64,000 nt of DNA. Origin: Scylla paramamosain (taxonomy: Eukaryota; Arthropoda; Malacostraca; Decapoda; Portunidae). A program made the translations under genes and the position numbers. The stretch spans positions 8,688,501 to 8,752,500 of the forward strand of contig NC_087185.1 of assembly GCF_035594125.1 (NCBI RefSeq), in the 5' to 3' direction. Positions within the stretch are counted from its first letter, which is position 1, and each line of letters begins with the position of its first letter. The notes below the pieces were generated by a model. That model was not told where the DNA came from. It saw nothing but the letters and a program-made list of their open reading frames with translations, and did no database searches. Positions 11,121 to 20,469 of the stretch are shown here, in pieces.

Positions 11121-12229
11121 CAGGGTGGGGCAAATCAAGTGCCCGAGTTTTGATAGGCTATTAGGAAAAGTAAAACAATAATTACAGAATAATTTGTTGT
11201 TTTATTCAAATCAGTATACAATGCCGTTTGTGTGATCACTTTTTGAAGATGGCATCAGGAAGATAGTGGCCTTCTGTAGCAATGCACTGTTGAAGGCGAT
11301 GTCTGAAGTTTTCAGCTGCTCTTCGGCACATCTCAAGGGGTATTACAGTGATTTCCTCCCGAATTCGCATCTTCAATTCTTCCAAATTGTGTGGCCGACC
11401 TCTGAACACTTTCTCCTTGAGATATCCCCACAGGAAAAAGTCGCAAATGCTCAAATCAGGTGAGCGTGGGGGGCCACTCAACATCACCCCTTCGAGAGAC
11501 TAGGCGTGCCGGGAACATCTGTCGCAATTTGACCATTGCAACTTGAGCAGTGTGGGCTGTTGCTCCAACTTGTTGGAACCAGATGTCTCCCAGATTTGTT
11601 TCCTCACTTAATTCTTCCAATTTCGGTTCAAAAAAGTCTTCCAGCATCGCAAGATAATGTTGAGAGTTGACAGTGACAGATCTTCCATCCTCTTCAAAGA
11701 AATAAGGTCCAATTACCCTAAATTTGGAAACTGCACACCAAACAGTAACTTTGGGGGAATGGAGCGGTCTCTGGTGAAATTCTCTTGGGTTGTTTTCAGC
11801 CCAATAACGACAATTTTGTTTATTCATGCTTCCAAAAAGGTGGAAGTGGGCTTCGTCACTGCTGAAAAAAGTTGACGGTTCAGGGATACGGTTCAACATT
11901 TCCTGGCAGCAATTCCTGCGATTTTCAAAGTCAGTAGGCTTCAATTCTTGAACAATCATTATTTTGTATGGATGGAACGATAAATCGTAACACAATATCC
12001 GCCTTAAAGATCGATTAGACATGGCCAATGCAAGTGAATGCTTCCATTTTCGGCCATTTTCAAAATACGTGCGCACTGCAAAGTCGCAATGTTCACCCGA
12101 CCAAAGCATGGCTGATACTGAAAACGGCGGGGTTTGGCGGTCACAACGAGACCACACACATCTTCCCATCACCACCACAGCTGTTGCACACGCCTTTCAA
12201 AACTCGGGCATTTGATTTGCCCCACCCTG
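11121..12229 (-). mobile_element. Mariner-like (IS630/Tc1/mariner) transposon, 1109 bp, inside Gypsy-1 protease
   Basis: Both ends carry matching terminal inverted repeats: CAGGGTGGGGCAAATCAAG at 11121 and its complement ending at 12229, with the similarity running about 30 bp. Each end is flanked by a TA duplication (11119-11120 and 12230-12231), the family hallmark. The interior encodes a transposase on the minus strand in two overlapping frames. The host protease frame is restored when the element plus one TA is removed, which fixes the boundaries. Confidence 0.88.
11236..12178 (-). pseudogene. Mariner-like transposase, broken
   Basis: Two frames overlap (11456-12178, then 11236-11487). 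The N-terminus MLWSGEHCDFAVRTYFENG runs almost directly into LALAMSNRSLRRIL, so the helix-turn-helix region between these family motifs seems to be deleted. The first catalytic Asp is in FSSDEAHFHLFGS. The second sits in WFQQVGATAHTA, where Val stands where WFQQDGATAHT-type enzymes have Asp. The third region is PPRSPDLSICDFFLWGYLK in the other frame. By hand count there are 41 residues between the second catalytic position and the Asp of SICD (37 to that of SPDL). The deletion, the lost Asp and the frameshift make it inactive. Confidence 0.85.
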
Positions 12230-12231
12230 TA

Positions 12232-13161
12232 CTACTGCGATCATTATCAAGAGGTAGAGCAGTGATGTGATTGTGAGAAGAGGAAGAGAGTGTCCTGAAT
12301 ACATCCATCTTGATAAGGTTAACCATAGCACCTGTGTCAAAGAAAGCTTTGTATGATGCAGAGTGACATGTAACATCTGTGATAACACCATTCAATAATC
12401 CAACATATCTAATATTAATTGAAGGAAGTGCTGAGTTAGGAGGATGAGTGAAGCATACCTTGTGTTTTGTACAATGTTTAGTTACATAAGAAAGTGAAGA
12501 TTTGAGGATGGAAGATGATGATATGATGGATTGGACAGAGAAGAGTGCAAAGAGTTTCCCGACGATGTTGAGCCTGAGACTGTGCATGATAATGCCTGCA
12601 GTCTTGCAAGAAATGACCTACCCTTTTGTGGAAGGAACAATGCTTCAGGATTGAATGAGCATCTTCCTGAGGTATCAAGAACAACCCTTCACTGTACAAG
12701 AACATGACCAGGAAGCTGGCAATGGTTACAGGTGACATTTCTCAACCTCGATTTCGATCAAGTGTATTGATATCAAGGTGAAGGGGATGTGTGTCTAATG
12801 TAATGTCCACGAGAAGGAGAGGAAGAACGGGAAGATGGGTGATAAGGAGAGGTGGAAGAGTCAGGTGGAGGGGCACCAAGGACCTGGACAGGGTCAGAAT
12901 TGGGTATAGGTCACTTATCAGAAATGACTTTGCAGATGCCGTAGATATAATCTGTTTTGTTAAATTCAGTGTTACTAGTGACCTGGAAATTGGGAGCATC
13001 AAGGAAGGTGGTGAACAAGATATAAGCTATGAGTCTTTTTAACTCATCTTTTGACAGTGAGTCACCAGTAAACCACTTTGAGTCTTGGAGCTGAACAATC
13101 AATTCCGAGCTCAGAGAGGAAGCAATGTTTTCTGCCTGATAAAGATTAGTGTGTGAGCGGA
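12232..13161 (-). pseudogene. Gypsy-1 gag C-terminus, zinc knuckle and protease N-terminus
   Basis: Minus-strand frames give a gag segment (LYQAENIASSLSSELIVQLQ...LSKDELKRLIAY, 12911-13161). A CSFHKRVGHFLQDC knuckle (12630 region; Cys-x2-His rather than Cys-x2-Cys, a form I associate with metazoan Gypsy elements) follows. Then comes a protease start, YKAFFDTGAMVNLIKMD, with the catalytic DTG. The order gag, knuckle, protease is normal. The gag frame continues at 16253 beyond the MULE: YIRS joins HTNLYQAEN. Confidence 0.7.
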
Positions 13162-13169
13162 GAGTTCTA

Positions 13170-13300
13170 GTCAAGACGGCCCCTAACCACGACGGCCCTC
13201 CACGACGGCCCTCCCCCACGGCCCCGTGTTTACCAGGACGGCCCCGTGTTTACCAGGACGGCCCTTTGTTTACCAGGACGGCCCCATTTTGTAGGACGAT
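13170..13300. repeat. Short tandem units inside the left MULE inverted repeat
   Basis: The left terminal inverted repeat carries repeated ACGGCCCCGTGTTTACCAGG-like 20-bp units (three copies, 13217-13279) preceded by CGACGGCCCTCC-like 13-bp units. The right inverted repeat has fewer copies of both, so the left end expanded or the right end contracted after insertion. Confidence 0.7.
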
Positions 13301-13550
13301 AATAATAATTCACACGTATTTATTACATTCTCAATTCTCACACATACATACATACATATAATAATATAAATCGGGGCTCCTGTACACGTCCAATCTTCTA
13401 GAGAGACGTAAAATACAATAGGAAGTAGTAATTTTTTAAAAGATCTAAAATTACACATTTTATTGCATTAAAAATCAATTCACCTAGGCCTACACACCAA
13501 GCAGCCTAGAACATTTCCTAAGAAGAGAAGATGTGGATATTTCACCCATC

Positions 13551-15131
13551 TCATAACTCCCAGAGCTTGAATAGTTTCCCTTCTGTAGTTGTTGCTCTTT
13601 TCCTCTTGTATCTTCTTAATTTCCCCTCTCTTACCAGGCGAAGTTGCAGGGTTACGAGTTGTGACTCATGGTGCAGCAGGGGGACTAATTTGTAGAGTTG
13701 GTGAGAATGGTTCCGGGCTTTTTCGTTAATCCATCTGTGCCACCCTTCGACATCGTTATTTGTTCTCACAGACTTCTCATAGACACTCCAAGCTGCTGGC
13801 GGCCAGAGAGTGCTGTCAATCATGTTTTGCTAATGTAATGACATAGTGGTTGTACAGCAGGTGGTGCAGCATCGTTCAGTTTACTAAATGCTGCTTGTAT
13901 GTGTTCTTGTGGCAAACATGGCAGGGCAAACAGTTTGCGTATGAAACTCTGTATAGAACCCTTCTCTTTGTATGCAACGGCGAGTCCAAGATCCTGTGTC
14001 TTTCTCCAGATACACTATGCCCAGTGGAACAGGCATCCACTCACATGAATATGAGGGAAAATCGCTTGTATGCCTTTCCACATAGCCCGCTCAAAGTCAG
14101 CTACAGCCTTCTGGAGTTTGTTTTCTGGTATCAGTTCTTTAACAGCGATCATTTTGTTCAGCGACCATTTTGTAGTCTTTGGTGCGTCTATGTGACATTA
14201 AAGCAAATAACAAAGGTACCTGTTTCGTATTTTTGTCTTCTCCTCTCACAAATGCATGGATGGAGAACAGCTGGTAAAAAGGCTTCGAAACAATCTTAAA
14301 AGTAGCATCCATGTACCATGTTCTTGCCTTCTTAAGCACTTCTAGCTGCTGGGTTATAGCGAATAGCAAATGTCTGGCTTCATCAACGTAAATGTCTCAT
14401 TGGAGGAAGTTAGGTGGAAGAAAGTTTTCTGAAATGTCAAATTCAAGGTCCTTTGGATCCTCGGGAGGCATTGCTTGTTGAAGTTGGTTGGCCCGACGAA
14501 TAAGTAATCCAGGTTTTGGTACACTGGCCTCAGGGTCTTCAGGTTTTATTTCTTTCAATATTGCATCTTCCACAATTGCTGCTGCTGACCTAAACACATC
14601 TTCTCTTGCCTTATTCTTTATATCAGCAACGATCTTAATGGCCTTCTGTTTTCCTGGTTGAGCGGGGTGGCAGTGATTGTGGAGACCAGCTGTGAAGGTT
14701 TCACCATCTTGAATTACAGTAGCTTTGCACGTTGTGGTTTTATTTCGTACACTACATCGCCACGTGGTCTTTTTTGGCCCTGCATGTCTGTTGCTTTTTA
14801 TGTTGAAAGTGTTACCATTGCTGTCCACCAATAGTGGCTTACCTTTCAGAGAGGCAGTTTCAATTACCTCGTAGTGCAGGTCTGATGACATACTTGAGGT
14901 CAGAGAGACATTAGGAATGTGCTTCTCTTCCATTACGTCTTCATCTAGTTCCTGATGTACGTGGAAAGAAGTGCTGATGTTGAATTCTTGATCTGCTTGT
15001 ACTTCATGGCGCACGTCAAGTGATGTAATGGAAGTCACAGACAGATTAGGAGTGTGCAATTCTTCCATTACTTCTGGCTCTTGATGAACAGAACTGCTGA
15101 TGTTGAAATCAGGAGCTGTAAGACAGTGCAC
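13551..15131 (-). pseudogene. MULE transposase with N-terminal FLYWCH zinc finger
   Basis: 14397-15131 encodes an N-terminal acidic region followed by a FLYWCH-like domain (GKPLLVDSNGNTFNI...TTWRCSVRN...CKATV...HNHCHP). One in-frame TGA follows at about 14397. The frame then continues into ARTWYMDATFKIVSKPFYQL (MULE domain with its first catalytic Asp) and VPLLFALMSHRRTKDY (14139-14369). A shifted frame carries HVSGCLFHWAQ (the CxxH motif of MULE transposases, about 14040). The C-terminus RTNNDVEGWHRWINEKA is at 13551-13823. One stop and at least one frameshift inactivate it. Confidence 0.8.
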
Positions 15132-15564
15132 AGCGCCAGTCCGGAAGCTCCCATTCCCCTCGCTGAAGCCGCCTGTAGTCTTGAAAGCTCACCCCCGTTT
15201 CACAGAGTCTGTGTTGCCACCTATAGCAAAGAAATAAAGCGGGTATAAGCAAAAGGGGTCAGCGACTTTGATTTCCCTGTAATTCCATCATTTCTTTTAA
15301 TATGTAAATTACATTGAATCACTACGCAATAATTTACAGAAAATATAGATTTACTTTACTTTTATGCGATTATAGTATCTCTTGAGTTGCTCAGCTGTCC
15401 TTGGTAGGCTATCTGGGTTCATTGCCATAAATTTTTTTCTTACTTCCTTCTTAAGGCACTTTTTTCGTGTTTTAATTGTCACTTTACTACACGTAGATTT
15501 GGCACCGCTGGACCCATGGGAATACCCCAACTCACCCCCCCCCAGAAAGCTCAGTTAAGAAGGG

Positions 15565-15657
<93 letters not shown>

Positions 15658-15872
15658 CATTAGTGACAGTATATAATGGAAATAACAACAAATAAGTTAC
15701 CTTGAACAGTTATCACACTGGAGTGCATGGTGACGGCCAGTGACCACCCTGTCACAAACTATACAAAGTGCAGCTGCGGGCTGTTTAGGGCGAACAGAGC
15801 GATGGCTTGGTGTCGTCATGATGAGGCTTTAAAAATAATGATTCCACCAACAGAACGGCTTTTGACATGACC

Positions 15873-15957
<85 letters not shown>

Positions 15958-15963
15958 GAATGG

Positions 15964-16003
<40 letters not shown>

Positions 16004-16252
16004 TGTATTGTATTCTACGTCTCTCTAGAAGATTGGACATGTACAGGAGCCCCGATTTATATTATTTTGCCGTTTATTTTTAATTGGTATGTATGTGTGA
16101 GAATTGAGAATGTAATAAATACGTGTAAATTATTATTATCGTCCTACAAAATGGGGCCGTCCTGGTAAACAAATGGCCTTCCTGGTAAACACGGGGCCAT
16201 GGGGGAGGGCCGTCGTGGTTAGGGGCCGTCTTGACCTGCTTCGGTGAGCGGA

Positions 16253-16600
16253 TGTACTGTAAGATAAATTTGGAAAATTTGAGAAGAGAATAAGTGTCTC
16301 CAAGCTTGGAATGACTCTGGAAATTATTTCTGAGGTGAGTGGTGAAGTCTTCAAAGGTAGTGAGAGAAGCAAATTTGTCTGATTTCATGAACAGGCCAGC
16401 AAGACGAAGGCTCATGACATACGTGATTTTAAAATGAATATTTTTCCTTATCAGATGTGCCTGACATCGAACACATTTCTCAATTCTCAGCATAAACTGA
16501 TGAACAGTCTCTGTGCCAGAGACCAGAAAAATTAGGGAATTGATGAAATTCGTGTATGAAGGTGATGTGCGGAGCAGCAGTGGTTTCAGTAGGTATCGTG
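16253..16600 (-). pseudogene. Gypsy-1 gag N-terminal part
   Basis: The minus strand reads SLIFLVSGTETVHQFMLRIE...IHFKITYVMSLRLAGLF...FEDFTTHLRNNFQSHSKLGDTYSLLKF...ILQYIRS. This looks like the capsid region of a retroelement gag and is collinear with the gag C-terminus at 12911-13161. Upstream of it (16600-16960) the frame runs into GACA/TAGA-rich simple sequence and is not convincing coding DNA. Confidence 0.55.
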
Positions 16601-16999
16601 ATAGGTAGTGGAGTAGATAGTATAGACCATGATCATGTTTGTATAAATGACATGAACTGCACAGATACTCAGAGAATAATATGCACAGAAATATAAAACA
16701 CACACAATAGCACACAATATGATAACACAGAAAAGCACACAATATGATAACACACACAATATGATAAGAGAATAGCACACAATATGAGAACACAGACCAC
16801 GACAAATAATAATGAAAGACAGAAGGGAATGATAGAAACACTGATAGACAGATAAACAGACAGACAGATGGATGGCAGAAGACAGATAGGCAGACAGACA
16901 GACAGACAGCTAAAGAGTGAGATAAATAGACAGACAAGCACCACTTAATAGAAGTAAGAGCGCAAGACAAGAATAATCAGAATCAGATTGGATGCATAA

Positions 17000-17340
17000 A
17001 TTTGCGGCAAGGAAGTGACAGCAGATGACTGGAGGAACACGGCTGGGGCAAACGTGGGGAGATGACCTTGGATGAGTCCGGCCAGTGAGAAGGTGGTGAC
17101 AACTGGTGAGTGGAGCAGCCTAGGAAGATGATTGATGAGGCCTGGCCATGAGCACTGGTTGAGAGGGTGATGGGTGAGTGTGGCTTGGGGAAGGAGCCAA
17201 GAGACACCCACACCTCAGAAAGAAGCAGGAACAGTGACCAGTGAAGAGGAGCAGGAGCAGATGGCGACAGGGTGTGGCGCCAGACAGGTGTGGCCACGGG
17301 AACAAGTCAAGTGCGGCGGAGATGAAGGACAGGGGTGGCC

Positions 17341-17378
<38 letters not shown>

Positions 17379-18100
17379 ATATGGGGTGTATGGTGACCCA
17401 GGATTGAGTGCGGTAAGAAATAACGCCTCGCAACTTGCCTGCGATGGGGTGTGATATTTGTGACTCAGCGTGTACTTGATTTATGAGCCAAGAGTTCATG
17501 TGTCTTCGTTCGCACAACACCGCTGTCACCACTGTTTCCAGCGATTTCTGTCCACCCTTTGTTTTGATGTGAATGAAAGTGAGAGTGTCTTGGCTGCCCG
17601 TTGCCACCACTGTATCGATAGATGTTGTGATACATGCCACCTCTGCTGAGATGATGCTTTCCATCGCTGGATCAGATGAGGAGCTTGGTGTTGTGGTAGT
17701 GTGGAGGACCAAGTAGTGAGCTTGGTATTGTTGGCAGCGTGGAGGTCATGGGTGTTGGTTGATATTGTTGATGTGTGCGAGTAAAAGACACAATTTGTAA
17801 AAGTTCTTGATTTAATAATGGAGAGAATGTACACAAGTGATACGAGACACAGTTGATTACAGACGTGACGACTGATTGTACACTCCCTCTGAACTGATAT
17901 AAGCTGGACTGCTCGTGAACTGATGATGAACTGAGCAGACTTTCCCAAGACAAGACTGACTCTCTCAGAAGACTGACTGACCGCGACTGGGACTGGATTC
18001 TAGCCACACATGCAGGCTCTATTTACATGAGTGAAAGTGGATCATGAATACAACTGGGATGAAGAATGACCAATGAGATGCCAGGAAATGGGAAGAATTG
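17000..18100. other. Gypsy-1 5' leader/LTR candidate region, no confident gene
   Basis: The region holds a (GA)n run at 17341-17378 and the LTR-end candidate at 17524. The minus-strand ORF 17215-17712 crosses the simple repeat and has no recognisable domain. The stretch 17524 to about 18100 would be the right-hand LTR if the assignment is correct. It does not align with 1830-2000 beyond the first 50 bp or so. Confidence 0.35.
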
Positions 18101-18124
18101 ACCAATGACAGTGGTCGTTATTTT

Positions 18125-18474
18125 GGTTTTATTATAGTTTAAGCCATTACACACTACGTGGTAATAACCTACCTCATTTTGTTCTTCTCACTATTCACAT
18201 CATTTCTAATGATTACACTACTTGTCGGAAATTAATAATAACGCCACAATAGGCCTGGGAATGCACAACGCTCTCAACTTTTTCTAAGTCCACAGGTAAA
18301 CATAAATGGTGTATTGTTGCCTGAACTTCAGTTGTTAGGTTAGGTTAGGTTAGGGTTTTATTATAGTTTAAGCCATTACACACTACGTGGTAATAACCTA
18401 CCTCATTTTGTTCTTCTCACTATTCACATAATTTCTAATGATTACACTACTTCTCGGAAATTAATAATAACGCC
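18125..18474. repeat. 121-bp direct repeat pair around a (TTAGG)4 tract
   Basis: 18125-18245 and 18354-18474 align without gaps (constant offset 229) and differ at only two positions by eye. The spacer between them ends with four perfect TTAGG units at 18335-18354, directly abutting the second copy. Confidence 0.85.
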
Positions 18475-18523
18475 GTGGGCCGTGGGTAGAGATTGGGGAC
18501 ATTGGCTTAAACTATAAATTTAC
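18127..18523. mobile_element. Possible MITE flanked by 11-bp direct repeats
   Basis: CGTTATTTTGG occurs at 18116-18126 and 18524-18534. Just inside, TATAGTTTAAGCC on the left is mirrored by GGCTTAAACTATA on the right. This inverted-end plus flanking-repeat arrangement suggests a small non-autonomous DNA element of about 397 bp, with the 121-bp duplication inside it. The inverted match is only about 15 bp and no superfamily fits an 11-bp duplication well. Confidence 0.4.
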
Positions 18524-18723
18524 CGTTATTTTGGCCAATGACCAGGGAAGAAGACTCGGAGCAAAGGCAGGTGTTTTTCCCAAGGACTGTAGGGAAAGGA
18601 AGGTGTGAATTCCCTTGAGAGGGAGAGAAGGAGGAGAGAGGTTAAAATTAAAACAGACCTGCTGGCCATGGGCACACATGGGATGAGTAAATGAACACAC
18701 TGCATGTGGAATGTGGAATGAAA

Positions 18724-18807
<84 letters not shown>

Positions 18808-19080
18808 TGGAGGAAAAAAAGGCTGGCCGAGTAGGAGGCCAACCACCCTTTATTTCTTTATTTGGCACCATCCATTTTTCACTTAAGAAAAAATGCCCCA
18901 CGGATGATTGATTACATAGTAACCTTACCCTATCACTCACTCATCAGTTGCAATAGACATTGTGTCTCAGTATCAATCAAGACAGCACTGAGGATGTATT
19001 GTTTGACTGCAGCCGTTCTCTCACACGCCTAGCAATTATTCTTGTTTACCTTGCTTTATCGTGTGTGACATTCATACCTC

Positions 19081-20056
19081 ATGAGTGGGAGGCCCCTTGA
19101 TCATGATACTTGGGTCAGTGTGATTCAGTATCACAAATTAGGCCTTCAAACAAAGGATATAGTCAAGGAAACCGGTGTGGGTGAACGAAGTGTTCGTCAC
19201 TTGGTTGCCAAGTTGAGAGCGTCCTCCAGTGCTCGTGTACCTACTCCCGCTAAGAATACTGGGAGACAAATAAAAATTAATGAAACTTCGCTCAGAGTTC
19301 TGAAGCGGTGCATGGATGTCACTCCCACCCTTACGGCAATGAAACTTAAGGAGGAAAAGCCCCAGCTACTTGGTTATGTGACTGTTAGGACTGTGTGGTG
19401 TGATCCACAAGCGACTCAGTTACAAAAATGTGCCGGCACGTCGAAAACCTACTTTAAATGAACACCAAAGGAAAATTCATAAGGCATTTGCTAAGAAATA
19501 TTTAGAATGGCTATTAGGAAAGTGGCACAGTGTCCTTTGGACTGACAAGTCTTTATTCATATGAGTGACACGAAGGGAAAGATGGTGTGGGTAAGGAAGG
19601 GTGTCAACATGTCAACAGGGATGACCCCAAGTATTGCACCCTTATGGTATGGGATACTTTTGGGAATAACACCCTCCATCCTTTATGGTATGGGATGCTT
19701 TTGGGTATGGCCATTAGTGGTGCTTTAGAAGAATGTCATGGTAAACCAGCAAGTTTATCATAACATCTTGGAAAAACACTTGGGGGAGTGTTTTGCTAAT
19801 AGTGGTGCTGAGATTCTCCATCATGGTGGGGACCCAGCACACAGACCCCACTCCATCAAAATCTGGCTTCAGGATAATGAGGTTGAGTATATTCCTGACC
19901 TCAACCCTATAGAGAACTTGCGGAGTATTTTGAAAAGGGAGCTGAGGGAAAGAGACACCTCTACAGTGGAGAAATTAGAGGCTGAGTTGTGTGCTGCCTA
20001 GAAAACGATTCCTGCCTCAACGCTTCAGCATCTGGCCGACTCCGTTCCAACACATC
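19081..20056 (+). pseudogene. Tc1-like transposase, broken
   Basis: The N-terminal helix-turn-helix is at 19081-19461 (MSGRPLDHDTWVSVIQYHKL...DIVKETGVGERSVRHLVAKL). The middle is frameshifted; LWTDKSLFI near 19545 holds the first catalytic Asp. 19738-20001 gives EILHHGGDPAHRPHSIKIWL (second Asp) and PDLNPIENLRSILKREL (final Glu). The Asp-to-Glu spacing is 26 residues by hand count, shorter than the 34 usual for Tc1, so residues were lost. A TAG ends the third frame at about 19999, and a remaining C-terminal tail continues beyond Gypsy-2. Confidence 0.8.
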
Positions 20057-20469
20057 TGAGGCAGAAAGTAAACACAAAACTTGCTTTTTGTCTTTACTTA
20101 AACTAAGTAAGATGACACAGTAACACTTGGGGCCGGGAAAGAAACTCCGCCGCTGCTCTTGGGCTTGGGACATGTTGGCAGGTGGGAAAACTTGTGGTCA
20201 GCTGGACTAGTTGTGGCCATGTCCGGTGATCGGGACACTCTACCCGTCCGCCCACCCTCACACACATCTGAAACTCGGGTCGCTGACGTCACACCTGCGT
20301 AAATGGCGCCACACAAACACCCCACGCCAACGACATCTAGCTAACATTTAAAGATCACCACCACCACCAATAACACAACCATCAATCATTATAAACAACC
20401 ACTCAATAGCACAAATAAAGGACAAAGGTATATGGTTGAAGGACACAACCACACACACGTGCACGTACA
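20057..20469 (-). repeat. Gypsy-2 left LTR
   Basis: A 413-bp segment starting TGAGGCAGAAAG and ending GCACGTACA, that is TG...CA. It is highly similar to 24001-24383. On its inner side CTCCCCCCT (20470-20478) is a polypurine tract on the minus strand, placing this as the 3' LTR of a minus-strand element. The 5-bp outer flank is ACATC (20052-20056). Confidence 0.85.

Larger units (their letters stand above)
13162..16243 (-). mobile_element. Mutator-like (MULE) transposon with FLYWCH-type transposase, inserted in Gypsy-1 gag
   Basis: Long terminal inverted repeats pair 13170-13420 with 16005-16235; both begin GTCAAGACGGCCCC and share the AGAGAGACGTA/CCGATTTATATTAT-type inner part. The 9-bp sequence GTGAGCGGA flanks the element at 13153-13161 and 16244-16252. 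This is the duplication size expected for MULEs, and the Gypsy-1 gag frame closes over it. Between duplication and inverted repeat, 8 bp on each side do not match each other. The interior has transposase remnants plus (TA)n at 15566-15653, (CT)n at 15881-15951 and (CA)n at 15965-16002. Confidence 0.85.
1774..18115 (-). mobile_element. Gypsy-1: degenerate Ty3/Gypsy LTR retrotransposon with nested insertions (outer limits approximate)
   Basis: On the minus strand, reading from right to left, gag (16253-16600 and 12478-13161), zinc knuckle, protease (12232-12480 and 10766-11118), reverse transcriptase/RNase H (about 7155-6122) and integrase (3022-2003) appear in normal Ty3/Gypsy order. They are interrupted by four other elements: LINE-J copy A, LINE-2, a mariner-like element and a MULE. 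Candidate LTR ends are a shared segment of about 50 bp starting TGTCACCACTGTTTC at 1774 and 17524; beyond this the two ends do not align, so full LTRs are not established. The right edge lies somewhere between 17.6 and 18.1 kb. No intact ORF remains. Confidence 0.7.

Noticed and set aside
15785..16040. ORFs made of (RE)n or (VC)n residues over (CT)n/(CA)n, and the many (SL)n, (RE)n and (YI)n ORFs elsewhere
   Set aside because: They are open frames through dinucleotide repeats, with no initiation context or domain; the same happens at 18512-18940, 24497-24786, 39821-40373, 43113-43949, 48418-49305 and 55489-55909.
16669..16970. Cys/Ser/Leu-rich ORF resembling a membrane protein
   Set aside because: Falls in (GACA)n/(GATA)n-like simple sequence upstream of Gypsy-1 gag.
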